In this document: positions 39,267-46,863 of the stretch, piece after piece
How the letters are laid out: each line of letters begins with the position of its first letter
Numbering within the stretch: the first letter of the stretch is position 1
Origin: Chloroflexota bacterium
GTDB lineage: Bacteria > Chloroflexota > Limnocylindria > QHBO01
DNA: 64,000 bases
NCBI GenBank assembly: GCA_025699005.1
Contig: JAILWI010000003.1
Coordinates: 186,001-250,000, forward strand
Direction: 5' to 3'
The notes under the pieces: generated by a model
Database searches by the model: none
What the model was told of the DNA's origin: nothing
The model's input: the letters and a program-made list of their open reading frames with translations, nothing else
Translations under genes and position numbers: made by a program

Positions 39267-41212
39267 GCGGCCGGCACCTTCGAGGATCGAGGCTTCGCGG
39301 GCTGGCCGAGCGCCTCCCGAACCTGCGCGAGGATTCCCGGTGCATCGATGCGCTGCTGCGCCCGAAGGTCCGTGACCGCCCCGTGGTGCACGAAGCCGTC
39401 CGTGAGCGCGATCTTCGCCACCGGCAGGTGGATGCCGGCGCGGTTCAGCGCGTCGAGCACGCCATCTCCGAAGCCGCCCATCGCCGCGGACTCCTCGGCC
39501 GGGACCACGAGTCGCTTCCCCTCGGCGTGCTCCGCGATGAGCGCCTCGTCGAGCGGCTTCGCCCACCGGGCGTTGATCACCGCCGCCGACACGCCGTCGG
39601 CCTCGAGCTCGGCCGCGACCTCCAGGAGCCGCTGGACGATCGGTCCGAAGCCGACGAGCAGGACGTCGTCGCCGGAACGCAGCAGCTCGCCGCGTCCGAT
39701 CTCGATCGGCTCGCCCTGGCGGTCGGCGAGGTCCTCGCCGGCGTCCCGTGGGTAGAGCAGCGCCATCGGGCCCGGGTGCGCATGCGCGGTCACAACGAGA
39801 TCGCGAAGCTCCTGCTCATCCTTCGGCGAGCCGATGACCAGGTTCGGCAGGGAGCGCATGGCCGGGAGCATGAACATGCCCTGATGGCTCGTGCCGTCCT
39901 CGCCGACGAGGCCGGATCGGTCGAGCCCCAGGACGACCGGCAGATCGTTCTGGCAGACGTCGTGGACCAGGCCGTCGTACGCGCGCTGGCCGAACGTCGA
40001 GTACAGCGCCACCACCGGCTTGAGCCCCCCGAGCGCCATGCCGGCGGCCATCGTGACAGCGTGCTGCTCGGCGATGCCCACGTCGTGGAATCGCGTCGGG
40101 AAGTGCTCGGCGAACCGGGACAGCCCGGTCCCGGTCGGCATGCCGGCGGTGATCGCCTGGATCCGGGGGTCATCCTCGCCCAGGCGGACGAGCTCCTCCA
40201 CGAACGTCTGGGTGTACGTCTTGGGCTTGCGCGTCGGCTTGCCCTCGGCCGGCAGCGGCTCCTCGGTCGGGTCGATGAGGCACAGGTCAATCGGAGGCAG
40301 GCTGGCGCCGTGGAAGCTCATCGAGTCCTCCTCGGCGGGCGCGTAGCCCCTGCCCTTGATCGTCTTGACATGGACGAGAACCGGTCCGTCCAGCTGGAAG
40401 GCGGCCTCGAACGCCTCTTCGAGCTCGCTGAGGTCATGCCCGTCCAGGACGCCGATGTAGGTGATGCCGATGTCCTCGAAGAACCCGACCTTCGCCCAGC
40501 TGCGCTTGAAGCCCTCCTTGGCCCAGGCGAGGAGCTGGAATGCGGGGCGCCCGACGACCGGGATCTTCGGAAGCGTCCTCTGAGTGACCGACTTCGTCTC
40601 CTGGTAGGCGCGCGACAGGCGCATCTTGTTGAGGCGGGTCGAGAGCCCGCCGACCGACGGGCTGATGCTCATCTCGTTGTCGTTCAGGACGATGAGCAGC
40701 GGATGCCGGGTGTGCCCCAGGTGGTTGAGTGCCTCCATCGTGAGCCCCGAGCCGACGGCCGCGTCACCGACACAGACCGCGATCCGCTGTCGCGAGGCCG
40801 GGTCGCTCCGCGGACGAAGGTCGCGCGCCGCCGCCAGGCCAACGCCGATGCTGACGCCCGTTCCCGCGTGGCCGCCGTCGAAGACGTCGTGATCGCTCTC
40901 GCTGCGCCGCGGGAACCCGCCGATTCCCCCGAGCTGGCGAAGCGTGTCGAACCGGTCCGAGCGACCGGAAAGCAGCTTGTGGGCGTACGCCTGGTGTCCG
41001 GTGTCCCAGACGATCCGATCGCGCGGGGAGTCCATGACCCGGTGGAGCGCAAGGGTGAGCTCGACCGCGCCGAGCGAGCTGGCGAGGTGGCCACCCGTCG
41101 AGTGAACGGTGCGGATCATCTTCTCGCGCAGCTCACTGGCCAGCGTCTCGAGCTGCTCCTTCGTCATGCCGTGGAGCTGGGTTGGCTCGCGGATCGTCTC
41201 GAGCAGCGTCAC
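39263..41212 (-). CDS. dxs: 1-Deoxy-D-xylulose-5-phosphate synthase
   Basis: 649 aa from GTG 41212. Transketolase-type: the N-terminal DTGHQAYAHKLLSGR and GGHAGTGVSIGVGLA, ThDP region GDAAVGSGLTMEALNHLGH with NDNEMSIS, then GIAEQHAVTMAAGMALGG and DRSGLVGEDGTSHQG. It condenses pyruvate and glyceraldehyde-3-phosphate as the first MEP-pathway step. GAGAGGG about 10 nt before the GTG supports this start; the ORF to 41449 crosses the promoter. Confidence 0.96.
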   Translation of the reverse strand: MTLLETIREPTQLHGMTKEQLETLASELREKMIRTVHSTGGHLASSLGAVELTLALHRVMDSPRDRIVWDTGHQAYAHKLLSGRSDRFDTLRQLGGIGGFPRRSESDHDVFDGGHAGTGVSIGVGLAAARDLRPRSDPASRQRIAVCVGDAAVGSGLTMEALNHLGHTRHPLLIVLNDNEMSISPSVGGLSTRLNKMRLSRAYQETKSVTQRTLPKIPVVGRPAFQLLAWAKEGFKRSWAKVGFFEDIGITYIGVLDGHDLSELEEAFEAAFQLDGPVLVHVKTIKGRGYAPAEEDSMSFHGASLPPIDLCLIDPTEEPLPAEGKPTRKPKTYTQTFVEELVRLGEDDPRIQAITAGMPTGTGLSRFAEHFPTRFHDVGIAEQHAVTMAAGMALGGLKPVVALYSTFGQRAYDGLVHDVCQNDLPVVLGLDRSGLVGEDGTSHQGMFMLPAMRSLPNLVIGSPKDEQELRDLVVTAHAHPGPMALLYPRDAGEDLADRQGEPIEIGRGELLRSGDDVLLVGFGPIVQRLLEVAAELEADGVSAAVINARWAKPLDEALIAEHAEGKRLVVPAEESAAMGGFGDGVLDALNRAGIHLPVAKIALTDGFVHHGAVTDLRAQQRIDAPGILAQVREALGQPAKPRSSKVPAA

Positions 41213-41242
41213 GAATAACTTGCCCTCTCTAGGTCGCACAAA

Positions 41243-41248
41243 AGTATA
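41243..41248 (-). promoter_or_regulatory. -10 hexamer of dxs
   Basis: TATACT on the minus strand, 30 nt before GTG 41212. It implies a leader of about 24 nt with the GAGAGGG ribosome-binding site. No clear -35. Confidence 0.45.
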
Positions 41249-41253
41249 CGGTC

Positions 41254-41277
41254 GCGCCGGCGCCTCCGCCCCGGCGC
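41254..41277 (-). terminator. Hairpin after the GNAT gene
   Basis: GCGCCGG (41254-41260) and CCGGCGC (41271-41277) form a 7-bp stem with a 10-nt loop, 8 bp after the GNAT stop. It separates the xse-GNAT transcript from the dxs promoter. TTTT follows a few bases later on the minus strand. Confidence 0.4.
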
Positions 41278-41285
41278 CCCCTCGA

Positions 41286-41720
41286 TCAGACGAATCGCTT
41301 CTCGAAGACGTGACTCCGCTTCGTCTCGACGTATCCCATACGTTCGTAGAAGCGGTGCGCACGCGTCCGCGTGCTGCGAGACCGGACGAGGACGCTCGCG
41401 AGCTCATGGCCTCGCGCCCAGGCCTCCCCCGCCTCGACCATCGCCGCACCGATCCCGGCGTCGCGGAACCCCTCGGCCACGACCAGGCCGCCGATGACGG
41501 CGCGGGCCGGCTCCTCCAGCGTCATCTGCCGGTACAGGTGGATCCAGCCGATCACGCGGTCCCTGTCGTCGGAAGCAACGAGGAGGAGGTGCTGGCTGTT
41601 GTCCAGCATCGGCTCCACGCGACGCTTCATCGCCTCGGGCGTCGCCGGGTATCCGAGGTCGGTGGTCAGGTCGGCGACCGCGGCGGCGTCCCCGAGCTGC
41701 ATCGGCCGGATCGAGGTCAT
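41286..41720 (-). CDS. GNAT family N-acetyltransferase
   Basis: 144 aa, complete GNAT fold: RPMQLGDAAAVADLTTDLGYP at the start, central GWIHLYRQ strand, acetyl-CoA loop VVAEGFRDAGIGAAMVEAGEAWA, and RAHRFYERMGYVE at the end. The pyrophosphate loop is R-D-A-G-I-G rather than R-x-x-G-x-G/A with two glycines, which is still compatible with binding. Substrate unknown. ATGA overlap with xseB. Confidence 0.9.
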   Translation of the reverse strand: MTSIRPMQLGDAAAVADLTTDLGYPATPEAMKRRVEPMLDNSQHLLLVASDDRDRVIGWIHLYRQMTLEEPARAVIGGLVVAEGFRDAGIGAAMVEAGEAWARGHELASVLVRSRSTRTRAHRFYERMGYVETKRSHVFEKRFV

Positions 41721-41992
41721 TCCTCCGGTGTCGCTGGCTCCGCGTCAGGCTCGGCGCCGGCCACCCCGCGCCGTCCCAGTTCGGTGATGCGCAGCTCGGC
41801 GTCGCGCAGCCGTGCGTCGCAGGCCGCATGGAGGCGCAGGCCGCGCTGGTACAGCTCGATGCTCTCCTCGAGTCCCGCATTGCCACCCTCGAGCCGCTGG
41901 ACGACGGCCTGGAGCGCGACGACCAGCTCGTCGAACGGTCGCCTGGCGAGATCCTCGTCCGACAGGGCATCGAGCGCGGTGTCGTCGATCAT
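41717..41992 (-). CDS. xseB: Exodeoxyribonuclease VII small subunit
   Basis: 91 aa. The family core is PFDELVVALQAVVQRLEGGNAGLEESIELYQRGLRLHAAC (residues about 19-58), a helical hairpin that binds XseA. The C-terminal 25 residues are acidic and proline-rich. ATGA overlap with xseA confirms the pair. Confidence 0.95.
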   Translation of the reverse strand: MIDDTALDALSDEDLARRPFDELVVALQAVVQRLEGGNAGLEESIELYQRGLRLHAACDARLRDAELRITELGRRGVAGAEPDAEPATPEE

Positions 41993-43332
41993 GAGAGCAG
42001 GTCCTCGGTGCCGTCGCTGCGGATGCGCTCCACGCGCGTCTCCACGGTACCGCGCGCCACGATGACCTGCAGCGGGTCGCCGGCCTTCAGCGTCGCCGCA
42101 TCCCGGACGATGGACCCATCGGGCGAGCGAGCCACGGCGTACCCGCGCTCGAGCGTCGCCGCGGGAGACAGCGTGCGCAGCGTGGCATGGGTGGTATCGA
42201 GCACCGTGCGTCGCTGTGCCAGCCGCGCGTCGAGCGCGCGGAGCCCGCGATCGAGCAGGTCCGACGTCCGCTGCCGCGCCGCGCCGATGTCGGGCGACAG
42301 GGCGGCCAGGGCGCGAGCCTCGGCATCGACGAGGCGGCGACGATCCGCCGCCCGCGAGAGCAGCGCCGTGCCGGCACGGTCACGGAGGCGTCCGAGGACC
42401 GCTGCGAGTTGCGTCGCGTCCGGCGTCGAGAGCTCGGCCGCCGCACTCGGGGTCGGAGCCCGGAGATCGGCCGCGAAGTCCGCCAGCGTGACGTCCGACT
42501 CATGCCCGACACCGACGATGATCGGCACGGGCGCATCGGCGACGGTGCGCACGACCTGGGCGTCGTTGAAGCCCCACAGATCCTCGAGCGAACCGCCCCC
42601 GCGGGCCAGGATGATCGTGTCGAGGTCGGGCTGGGCGTAGAGCCGCTTCAGCGCGCGGACGATCGCCGGGGCCGAGGTCGCTCCCTGGACGACGGTCGGC
42701 GACAGGACGAGCTCGACGAGCGGATAGCGCCGGCGAAGGACGTTGTTGATGTCACGCCACACGGCGCCGACCGGGGAGGTCACGACGCCGATCCGCCGCG
42801 GCCATCGTGGGATCGGACGCTTGCGGGCATCGTCGAACAAGCCGGACGCCGCCAACTCGACGCGAAGTGCCTCGTACCGCGCGTGGAGGTCGCCGGCTCC
42901 GGCCGCGGTGATCGTGTCCACGTACAGCTGGTAGACGCCCTGCGGCTCGTAGGCCCGCACGCGACCGTGAATGATCACGTTCATGCCGTGCGCGGGCCGC
43001 ATGCCGGAGCGCGTGAGCTCCTCCCGGAACAGCGCGGCGCGCAGCTGGCTGTTGGCGTCCTTCAGCGTGAAGAAGCAGTGCCCGGACGGCGGGAATGAGG
43101 GCTGGCTGACCTCGCCCTCGACCCAGACGTCGGCGAGGACCGCATCGGCGTCGAGGAGGCCGCGCACGCGTCGGTTGAGGTCGGTGACGCGCAGGATGCG
43201 CGGCGTCGCCCTGATCGGCGCCGCGGGCGCCGCGTCGGGCTGCTTCGGCTCGTCGGGCTGCTCCGGCTCGTCGGGCTGCTCCGGCTCGCGCGCCGGCTGA
43301 TCCCAGAGGCTCGGCTGGTCGGCGGAGCCCAT
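41989..43332 (-). CDS. xseA: Exodeoxyribonuclease VII large subunit
   Basis: 447 aa. An OB-fold domain follows residue 40 (LRVTDLNRRVRGLLDADAVLADVWVEGEVSQPSFPPSGHCFFTLKD across about 45-90). The catalytic domain has IGVVTSPVGAVWRDINNVLRRRYP, ARGGGSLEDLWGFND and VGHESDVTLADFAADLRAPTPSAAAE. It degrades single-stranded DNA from both ends. The first 40 residues are an unusual PDEPEQ-type repeat, probably disordered. It starts 6 bp after efp; no promoter seen. Confidence 0.96.
   Translation of the reverse strand: MGSADQPSLWDQPAREPEQPDEPEQPDEPKQPDAAPAAPIRATPRILRVTDLNRRVRGLLDADAVLADVWVEGEVSQPSFPPSGHCFFTLKDANSQLRAALFREELTRSGMRPAHGMNVIIHGRVRAYEPQGVYQLYVDTITAAGAGDLHARYEALRVELAASGLFDDARKRPIPRWPRRIGVVTSPVGAVWRDINNVLRRRYPLVELVLSPTVVQGATSAPAIVRALKRLYAQPDLDTIILARGGGSLEDLWGFNDAQVVRTVADAPVPIIVGVGHESDVTLADFAADLRAPTPSAAAELSTPDATQLAAVLGRLRDRAGTALLSRAADRRRLVDAEARALAALSPDIGAARQRTSDLLDRGLRALDARLAQRRTVLDTTHATLRTLSPAATLERGYAVARSPDGSIVRDAATLKAGDPLQVIVARGTVETRVERIRSDGTEDLLS
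43233..43286. repeat. Three tandem 18-bp repeats in xseA
   Basis: Units at 43233-43250, 43251-43268 and 43269-43286 of CGTCGGGCTGCTCCGGCT type (one base differs in the first). They encode the EPEQPD/EPKQPD repeats at the XseA N-terminus. Copy number may vary between strains. Confidence 0.85.
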
Positions 43333-43337
43333 CGGTC

Positions 43338-43898
43338 CTACTGGACCCGGGTCACGTACTCGCCGGTCCGGGTGTCGATGCGGAGCAGGTCGCCCTCGTT
43401 CACGAAGAGCGGCACCTGGACCACGAGCCCGGTCTGGAGCGTCGCCGGCTTCTTCGCGCCCGTCGCCGTGTCACCGGCGAAGCCCGGGTCGGTCTGGGTC
43501 ACGCGCAGGTCGACGGTGACCGGCAGGTCGACGCCCAGGATCTCGTCCTCGTGCGAGCTCACGAAGACCTCGGTGTTCTCGACGAGATACTGCGCGTCGT
43601 CGCCGAGCATGGCCGCGTTGACGGCGAACTGGTCGTACGTCTCGGAGTCCATGAAGTGGTACGCCTCGCCGTCGGAGTACAGGTACTGGACCCGCCGCTG
43701 CTCGACACGGGCGCGCGGCCAGCGCGTCCCGGCCTGGAAGGTCTTCTCGACGATGTCGCCCTTGCGGACGTTCTGGAGCTTCATGCGGACCTGCGCCGAT
43801 CCCCGGGCCATCTTGATGTGGCTCCAGTCGAGGACCTTCATGAGCTGTCCGTCGAGCTCGATGATGACGCCCTTCTTGACGTCGCCGGTGCTGATCAA
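43338..43898 (-). CDS. efp: Elongation factor P
   Basis: 186 aa, KOW-OB-OB layout. TTG start at 43898 with AGGAG seven bases upstream. The tip loop is HIKMARGSAQVRMKL: position 32 is arginine, where E. coli-type EF-P has the modified lysine in KPGKG. C-terminal LPVTVDLRVTQTDPGFAGDTATGAKKPATLQTG is standard (span 125-158). EF-P relieves stalling at polyproline, and XseA next door contains proline-rich repeats. How Arg32 is modified, if at all, is not known here; no EarP or EpmA gene is in the window. Confidence 0.97.
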   Translation of the reverse strand: MISTGDVKKGVIIELDGQLMKVLDWSHIKMARGSAQVRMKLQNVRKGDIVEKTFQAGTRWPRARVEQRRVQYLYSDGEAYHFMDSETYDQFAVNAAMLGDDAQYLVENTEVFVSSHEDEILGVDLPVTVDLRVTQTDPGFAGDTATGAKKPATLQTGLVVQVPLFVNEGDLLRIDTRTGEYVTRVQ

Positions 43899-43935
43899 TC
43901 GTGACTCCTGTCGATGGCCGATGGGTGCGCCGCAC

Positions 43936-43941
43936 AGGATA
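43936..43941 (-). promoter_or_regulatory. -10 hexamer of efp
   Basis: TATCCT on the minus strand, 37 nt before TTG 43898, predicting a leader of about 30 nt that includes AGGAG. Confidence 0.4.
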
Positions 43942-43946
43942 GCGGC

Positions 43947-45047
43947 TCAGCCGATGACGACCGCCTCGCGAGGCGAGGTCGTGAGGAGTCGCGGCCCCGT
44001 CGCCTCGAGCGCCACGATGTCCTCGACCCGGATGCCGGTCACGCCGGGCAGGTAGATTCCCGGCTCCACGCTGAAGACCATCCCGGGCTCGAGCACCTGG
44101 GACACGGACTTTCGCAGGCTGGGCGCCTCGTGGGTCTCGAGACCGATCCCGTGCCCGAGGCCGTGTCCGTACGACGGGACCCCGTCGCGCTCGATCCGCT
44201 CGCGGGCCAGCGCGTCGAGGTCCTGCCCATTCACGCCCGGCCGAATCGCCGCCAGCGCCGCGGCCTGCGCCTCCCGCACGGCGTCGTGGTGGGCACGGAT
44301 GGCATCCGGGACCTCGCCCACGAACAGCGTGCGCGTCATGTCGGAGCGGTAGCCGTCCACCGCGCAGCCGAAGTCGATGAGCAGGACGTTGCCCGATTCG
44401 ATCACCGCATCCGACGGGCGCCCGTGCGGCATCGCGGCGCGTGGCCCGGCGAGGACGATCGGATCGAAGGCCAGGCCCTCCGCGCCGTGGGTTCGGAAGA
44501 ACCGCTCGAGCTCGAGCGCCACCTGCCGCTCGGTCATGCCGGGTCGAATCCACCCGACGAGATGGTCGAAGCAGGCGTCGGTGAGGGCGCAGGCGCGCGC
44601 GATGGCCGCGACCTCCTCGGGCTCCTTGTGGAGGCGCAGCGGCACGAGCTCGTCGTCGATGGCGTGCAGCTCAAGCCCTGGCGCCGCCTCGGCCAACGCG
44701 GACCAGTCGGCGTGGCTCACGACGCGGGCCTCGAGGCCCAGCGATGCGACCGACGCGGCCGTGAGCCGACCCGGCAGCTCCGCCTGGATCGGGCCGGTCG
44801 TGGCGACGAGCTCCCAGCCCGGCGCCTGATGCTCGGCCTGCTCGGTGTAACGCGAGTCCGCGAAGATGACGGCCGCGCCCCGGGTCACCAGCAGCGTCCC
44901 CGACCAGCCCGCCCCCTCCGCGTCACCGAGCTGGAAGCCGCTGAAGTAGCGGCGGTTCGCATTGCGGCTGATCAGGACGCCGTCGAGCGCACGTTCGTCG
45001 AGGAGCGCGTGCAGGCGCTCGACACGACGCGGGAAGGCGACGCTCAC
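43947..45047 (-). CDS. Xaa-Pro aminopeptidase/dipeptidase (M24)
   Basis: 366 aa from GTG 45047, which overlaps the mltG stop (GTGA). The N-terminal creatinase-like domain (RRVERLHALLDERALDGVLI) is followed by a pita-bread domain with the dimetal ligands: LLIDFGCAVDGYRSDMTRT (two aspartates), GHGLGHGIGLETHE (histidine), FSVEPGIYLPG and GIRVEDIVAL (glutamates). It hydrolyses X-Pro peptide bonds. It ends five overlapping genes from the FtsA-like gene down. Confidence 0.93.
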   Translation of the reverse strand: MSVAFPRRVERLHALLDERALDGVLISRNANRRYFSGFQLGDAEGAGWSGTLLVTRGAAVIFADSRYTEQAEHQAPGWELVATTGPIQAELPGRLTAASVASLGLEARVVSHADWSALAEAAPGLELHAIDDELVPLRLHKEPEEVAAIARACALTDACFDHLVGWIRPGMTERQVALELERFFRTHGAEGLAFDPIVLAGPRAAMPHGRPSDAVIESGNVLLIDFGCAVDGYRSDMTRTLFVGEVPDAIRAHHDAVREAQAAALAAIRPGVNGQDLDALARERIERDGVPSYGHGLGHGIGLETHEAPSLRKSVSQVLEPGMVFSVEPGIYLPGVTGIRVEDIVALEATGPRLLTTSPREAVVIG

Positions 45048-46423
45048 TGGCCGGCGCACTCCTCGTTGGCGCGCGCGATGTTCGCGTTGTGCTCGTCGAG
45101 CGTCGTCGAGAAGTAGTGCGAACCGTCGCGCGTCCCGTTGGGGCAGCCGGCCACGAAGAAGAGATAACCCTCGTCGAGTGGGGCGTTGGCCACCGCGGCG
45201 ATCGAGCCGATGCGGGGCGCGGCGATCGGCATCGGCGGCAGGCCGGGTCGGGTGTAGGTCTGGAAGCCCAGCAGCGACTCGTCGAGCGGCACCTCGCCAC
45301 CCGACACCTGGAGCTGCGGCCACCAGTTGACCCCACCCCACTCGTCGACGGGGAGCGATCCGCCGTCGGGCAGGAGCGGGTGCCCGATCGGCCGGCTCTC
45401 GCCGGTCATGAGCCCGTACTGGAGCGTCGGATCGGCGTTCAGGAGCCCCACGGTCTGGGGGTTGTCGGGCTGGAGGAATCGGTTCGTGTAGACGGCGGCG
45501 ATGCGCGGCCGCTCCTCGTCGATCACGGCCTCTCGCTCGACGATGCTGGCGATGATCACCGCCTCGTCGATCGACAGGCCCTTTGCCGCGATCCCATCGC
45601 GGATCTCCTGGGTGAGCGCCTTGCCGAACTCACCGAGCAGGCGCCGGACGACGGCCCGTGGGGTCGCCTCCGATCCGCTGATCTGGTACTCCAGCGTCTC
45701 CGGGAGGATGTAGCCCTCGAGCGACCGCCCTGCGGGCAGGTCGGCGAGGAAGTCGAACTCGTTGAGGATGTCGGCAGGCGGCGACTGGAGCAGATCGGCG
45801 AACTCCTCCATGTTCATCGTCATCTCGCTCGCGGCGAAGGTCGCCACGACTTCCTCGATGCGCAGGCCCTCGCGCAGCGTGATCGTCGTCACCTCGCCGA
45901 AGGCCTGTCCCTGGAGTGCCGCCACGATCTCCGATGGGCGGAGCGTCGGCGACAGGTCGAAGACGCCGGCCGCCAGCGTACCCTCGCGACCCGAGGTGAT
46001 CACGGCGTACTGGAAGGCGATCTCGTTGTTGATGAGCCCCTGCTCGAGAAGAAGCCGGCCGATGGAGGTGTCCGTGGCGCCCTGCTCGACGGTGATCGTC
46101 ACGCGGCGCTGCTCGGTGCTGGCCGGCTCGTCGTTGAGGACCTCCGGGCGGTACCACTCCACGAAGTCCTGCACGAGGCCGTGCTCGATGGCGCCCGGGT
46201 TCTCCTCGACCCAGGCCATGACGCGCGGCGCGAAGAACTGGGTGAAGCCGAAGATGATGAGGAAGACGAGCAGGGCGATCGATCCCGCGATCCAGGCGAC
46301 GAGCAGCAGCGGCTCCACGCGGCGCCGGCGGCGGACCGGGCCCTCGCGCTGCTCGCGAAGACGTCGGATCCGCGCATTGCGGCGGTCCTCGTACTCACCC
46401 ATCGGCGCGGGGCGTCGGCTCAT
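45044..46423 (-). CDS. mltG: Endolytic murein transglycosylase MltG
   Basis: 459 aa from ATG 46423. Basic cytoplasmic N-terminus (RRNARIRRLREQREGPVRRRRR), one membrane helix (residues 38-60), a LysM-like region, then the YceG catalytic domain with SIVEREA; E296 is the expected catalytic glutamate. YTNRFLQPDNPQTVGLLNADPTLQYGL and the C-terminal TRDGSHYFSTTLDEHN are conserved. It cuts nascent glycan strands at the membrane. ATGA overlap with ruvX, an arrangement seen in many bacteria. Confidence 0.95.
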   Translation of the reverse strand: MSRRPAPMGEYEDRRNARIRRLREQREGPVRRRRRVEPLLLVAWIAGSIALLVFLIIFGFTQFFAPRVMAWVEENPGAIEHGLVQDFVEWYRPEVLNDEPASTEQRRVTITVEQGATDTSIGRLLLEQGLINNEIAFQYAVITSGREGTLAAGVFDLSPTLRPSEIVAALQGQAFGEVTTITLREGLRIEEVVATFAASEMTMNMEEFADLLQSPPADILNEFDFLADLPAGRSLEGYILPETLEYQISGSEATPRAVVRRLLGEFGKALTQEIRDGIAAKGLSIDEAVIIASIVEREAVIDEERPRIAAVYTNRFLQPDNPQTVGLLNADPTLQYGLMTGESRPIGHPLLPDGGSLPVDEWGGVNWWPQLQVSGGEVPLDESLLGFQTYTRPGLPPMPIAAPRIGSIAAVANAPLDEGYLFFVAGCPNGTRDGSHYFSTTLDEHNANIARANEECAGQ

Positions 46424-46863
46424 TCGGTCTCCTCGGTGGGGTGGACGTCCGGCCGTGGCCGGGCGTCCAAGTATTGTTGCAGGATCACGCGCGCCGCCGC
46501 CGAGTCCAGCTCCCCACTCCGCTGCGACGGGCGCCGGCCGGCTTCGGCCAGTCGTTCCCCCGCCTCCCAAGAGCTGAGTCGCTCGTCCTGGTAGGCAAGT
46601 CGCATGCCGAGAGCGACCAACCGCTCTCCGAACGAGCGGGCAGCGGCCGCCTGCTCCCCCTCTGACCCGTCCATGTTCAGCGGCAGACCGAGGACGACGA
46701 GCGACGCCGACTCGCCACGCACCAGATCCACGAGAGCGGCCAGGTCGGCCTCGAGGTTGCGACGCACGAGCGCCGGGCGGGCGAAGGCCATGCCGGTCTC
46801 CGTGTCGCCGATGGCGATGCCGATGCGCCGGCTCCCGTGGTCGAGCCCGATGACAGCGCTCAT
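46420..46863 (-). CDS. ruvX: Holliday junction resolvase-like RuvX (YqgF)
   Basis: 147 aa from ATG 46863. RNase H-like fold: VIGLDHGSRRIGIAIGD with the first acidic residue D8, VVLGLPLNMDGSEGEQA, the DERLSS strand and LDSAAARVILQQYLD with the last acidic residue. YqgF proteins process the 5' end of pre-16S rRNA and may resolve junctions. ATGA overlaps on both sides. Confidence 0.94.
   Translation of the reverse strand: MSAVIGLDHGSRRIGIAIGDTETGMAFARPALVRRNLEADLAALVDLVRGESASLVVLGLPLNMDGSEGEQAAAARSFGERLVALGMRLAYQDERLSSWEAGERLAEAGRRPSQRSGELDSAAARVILQQYLDARPRPDVHPTEETE

Noticed and set aside
43233-43286. Tandem 18-bp repeats as a CRISPR or regulatory array
   Set aside because: They have no spacers and are in frame, coding for a proline/acidic repeat in XseA.
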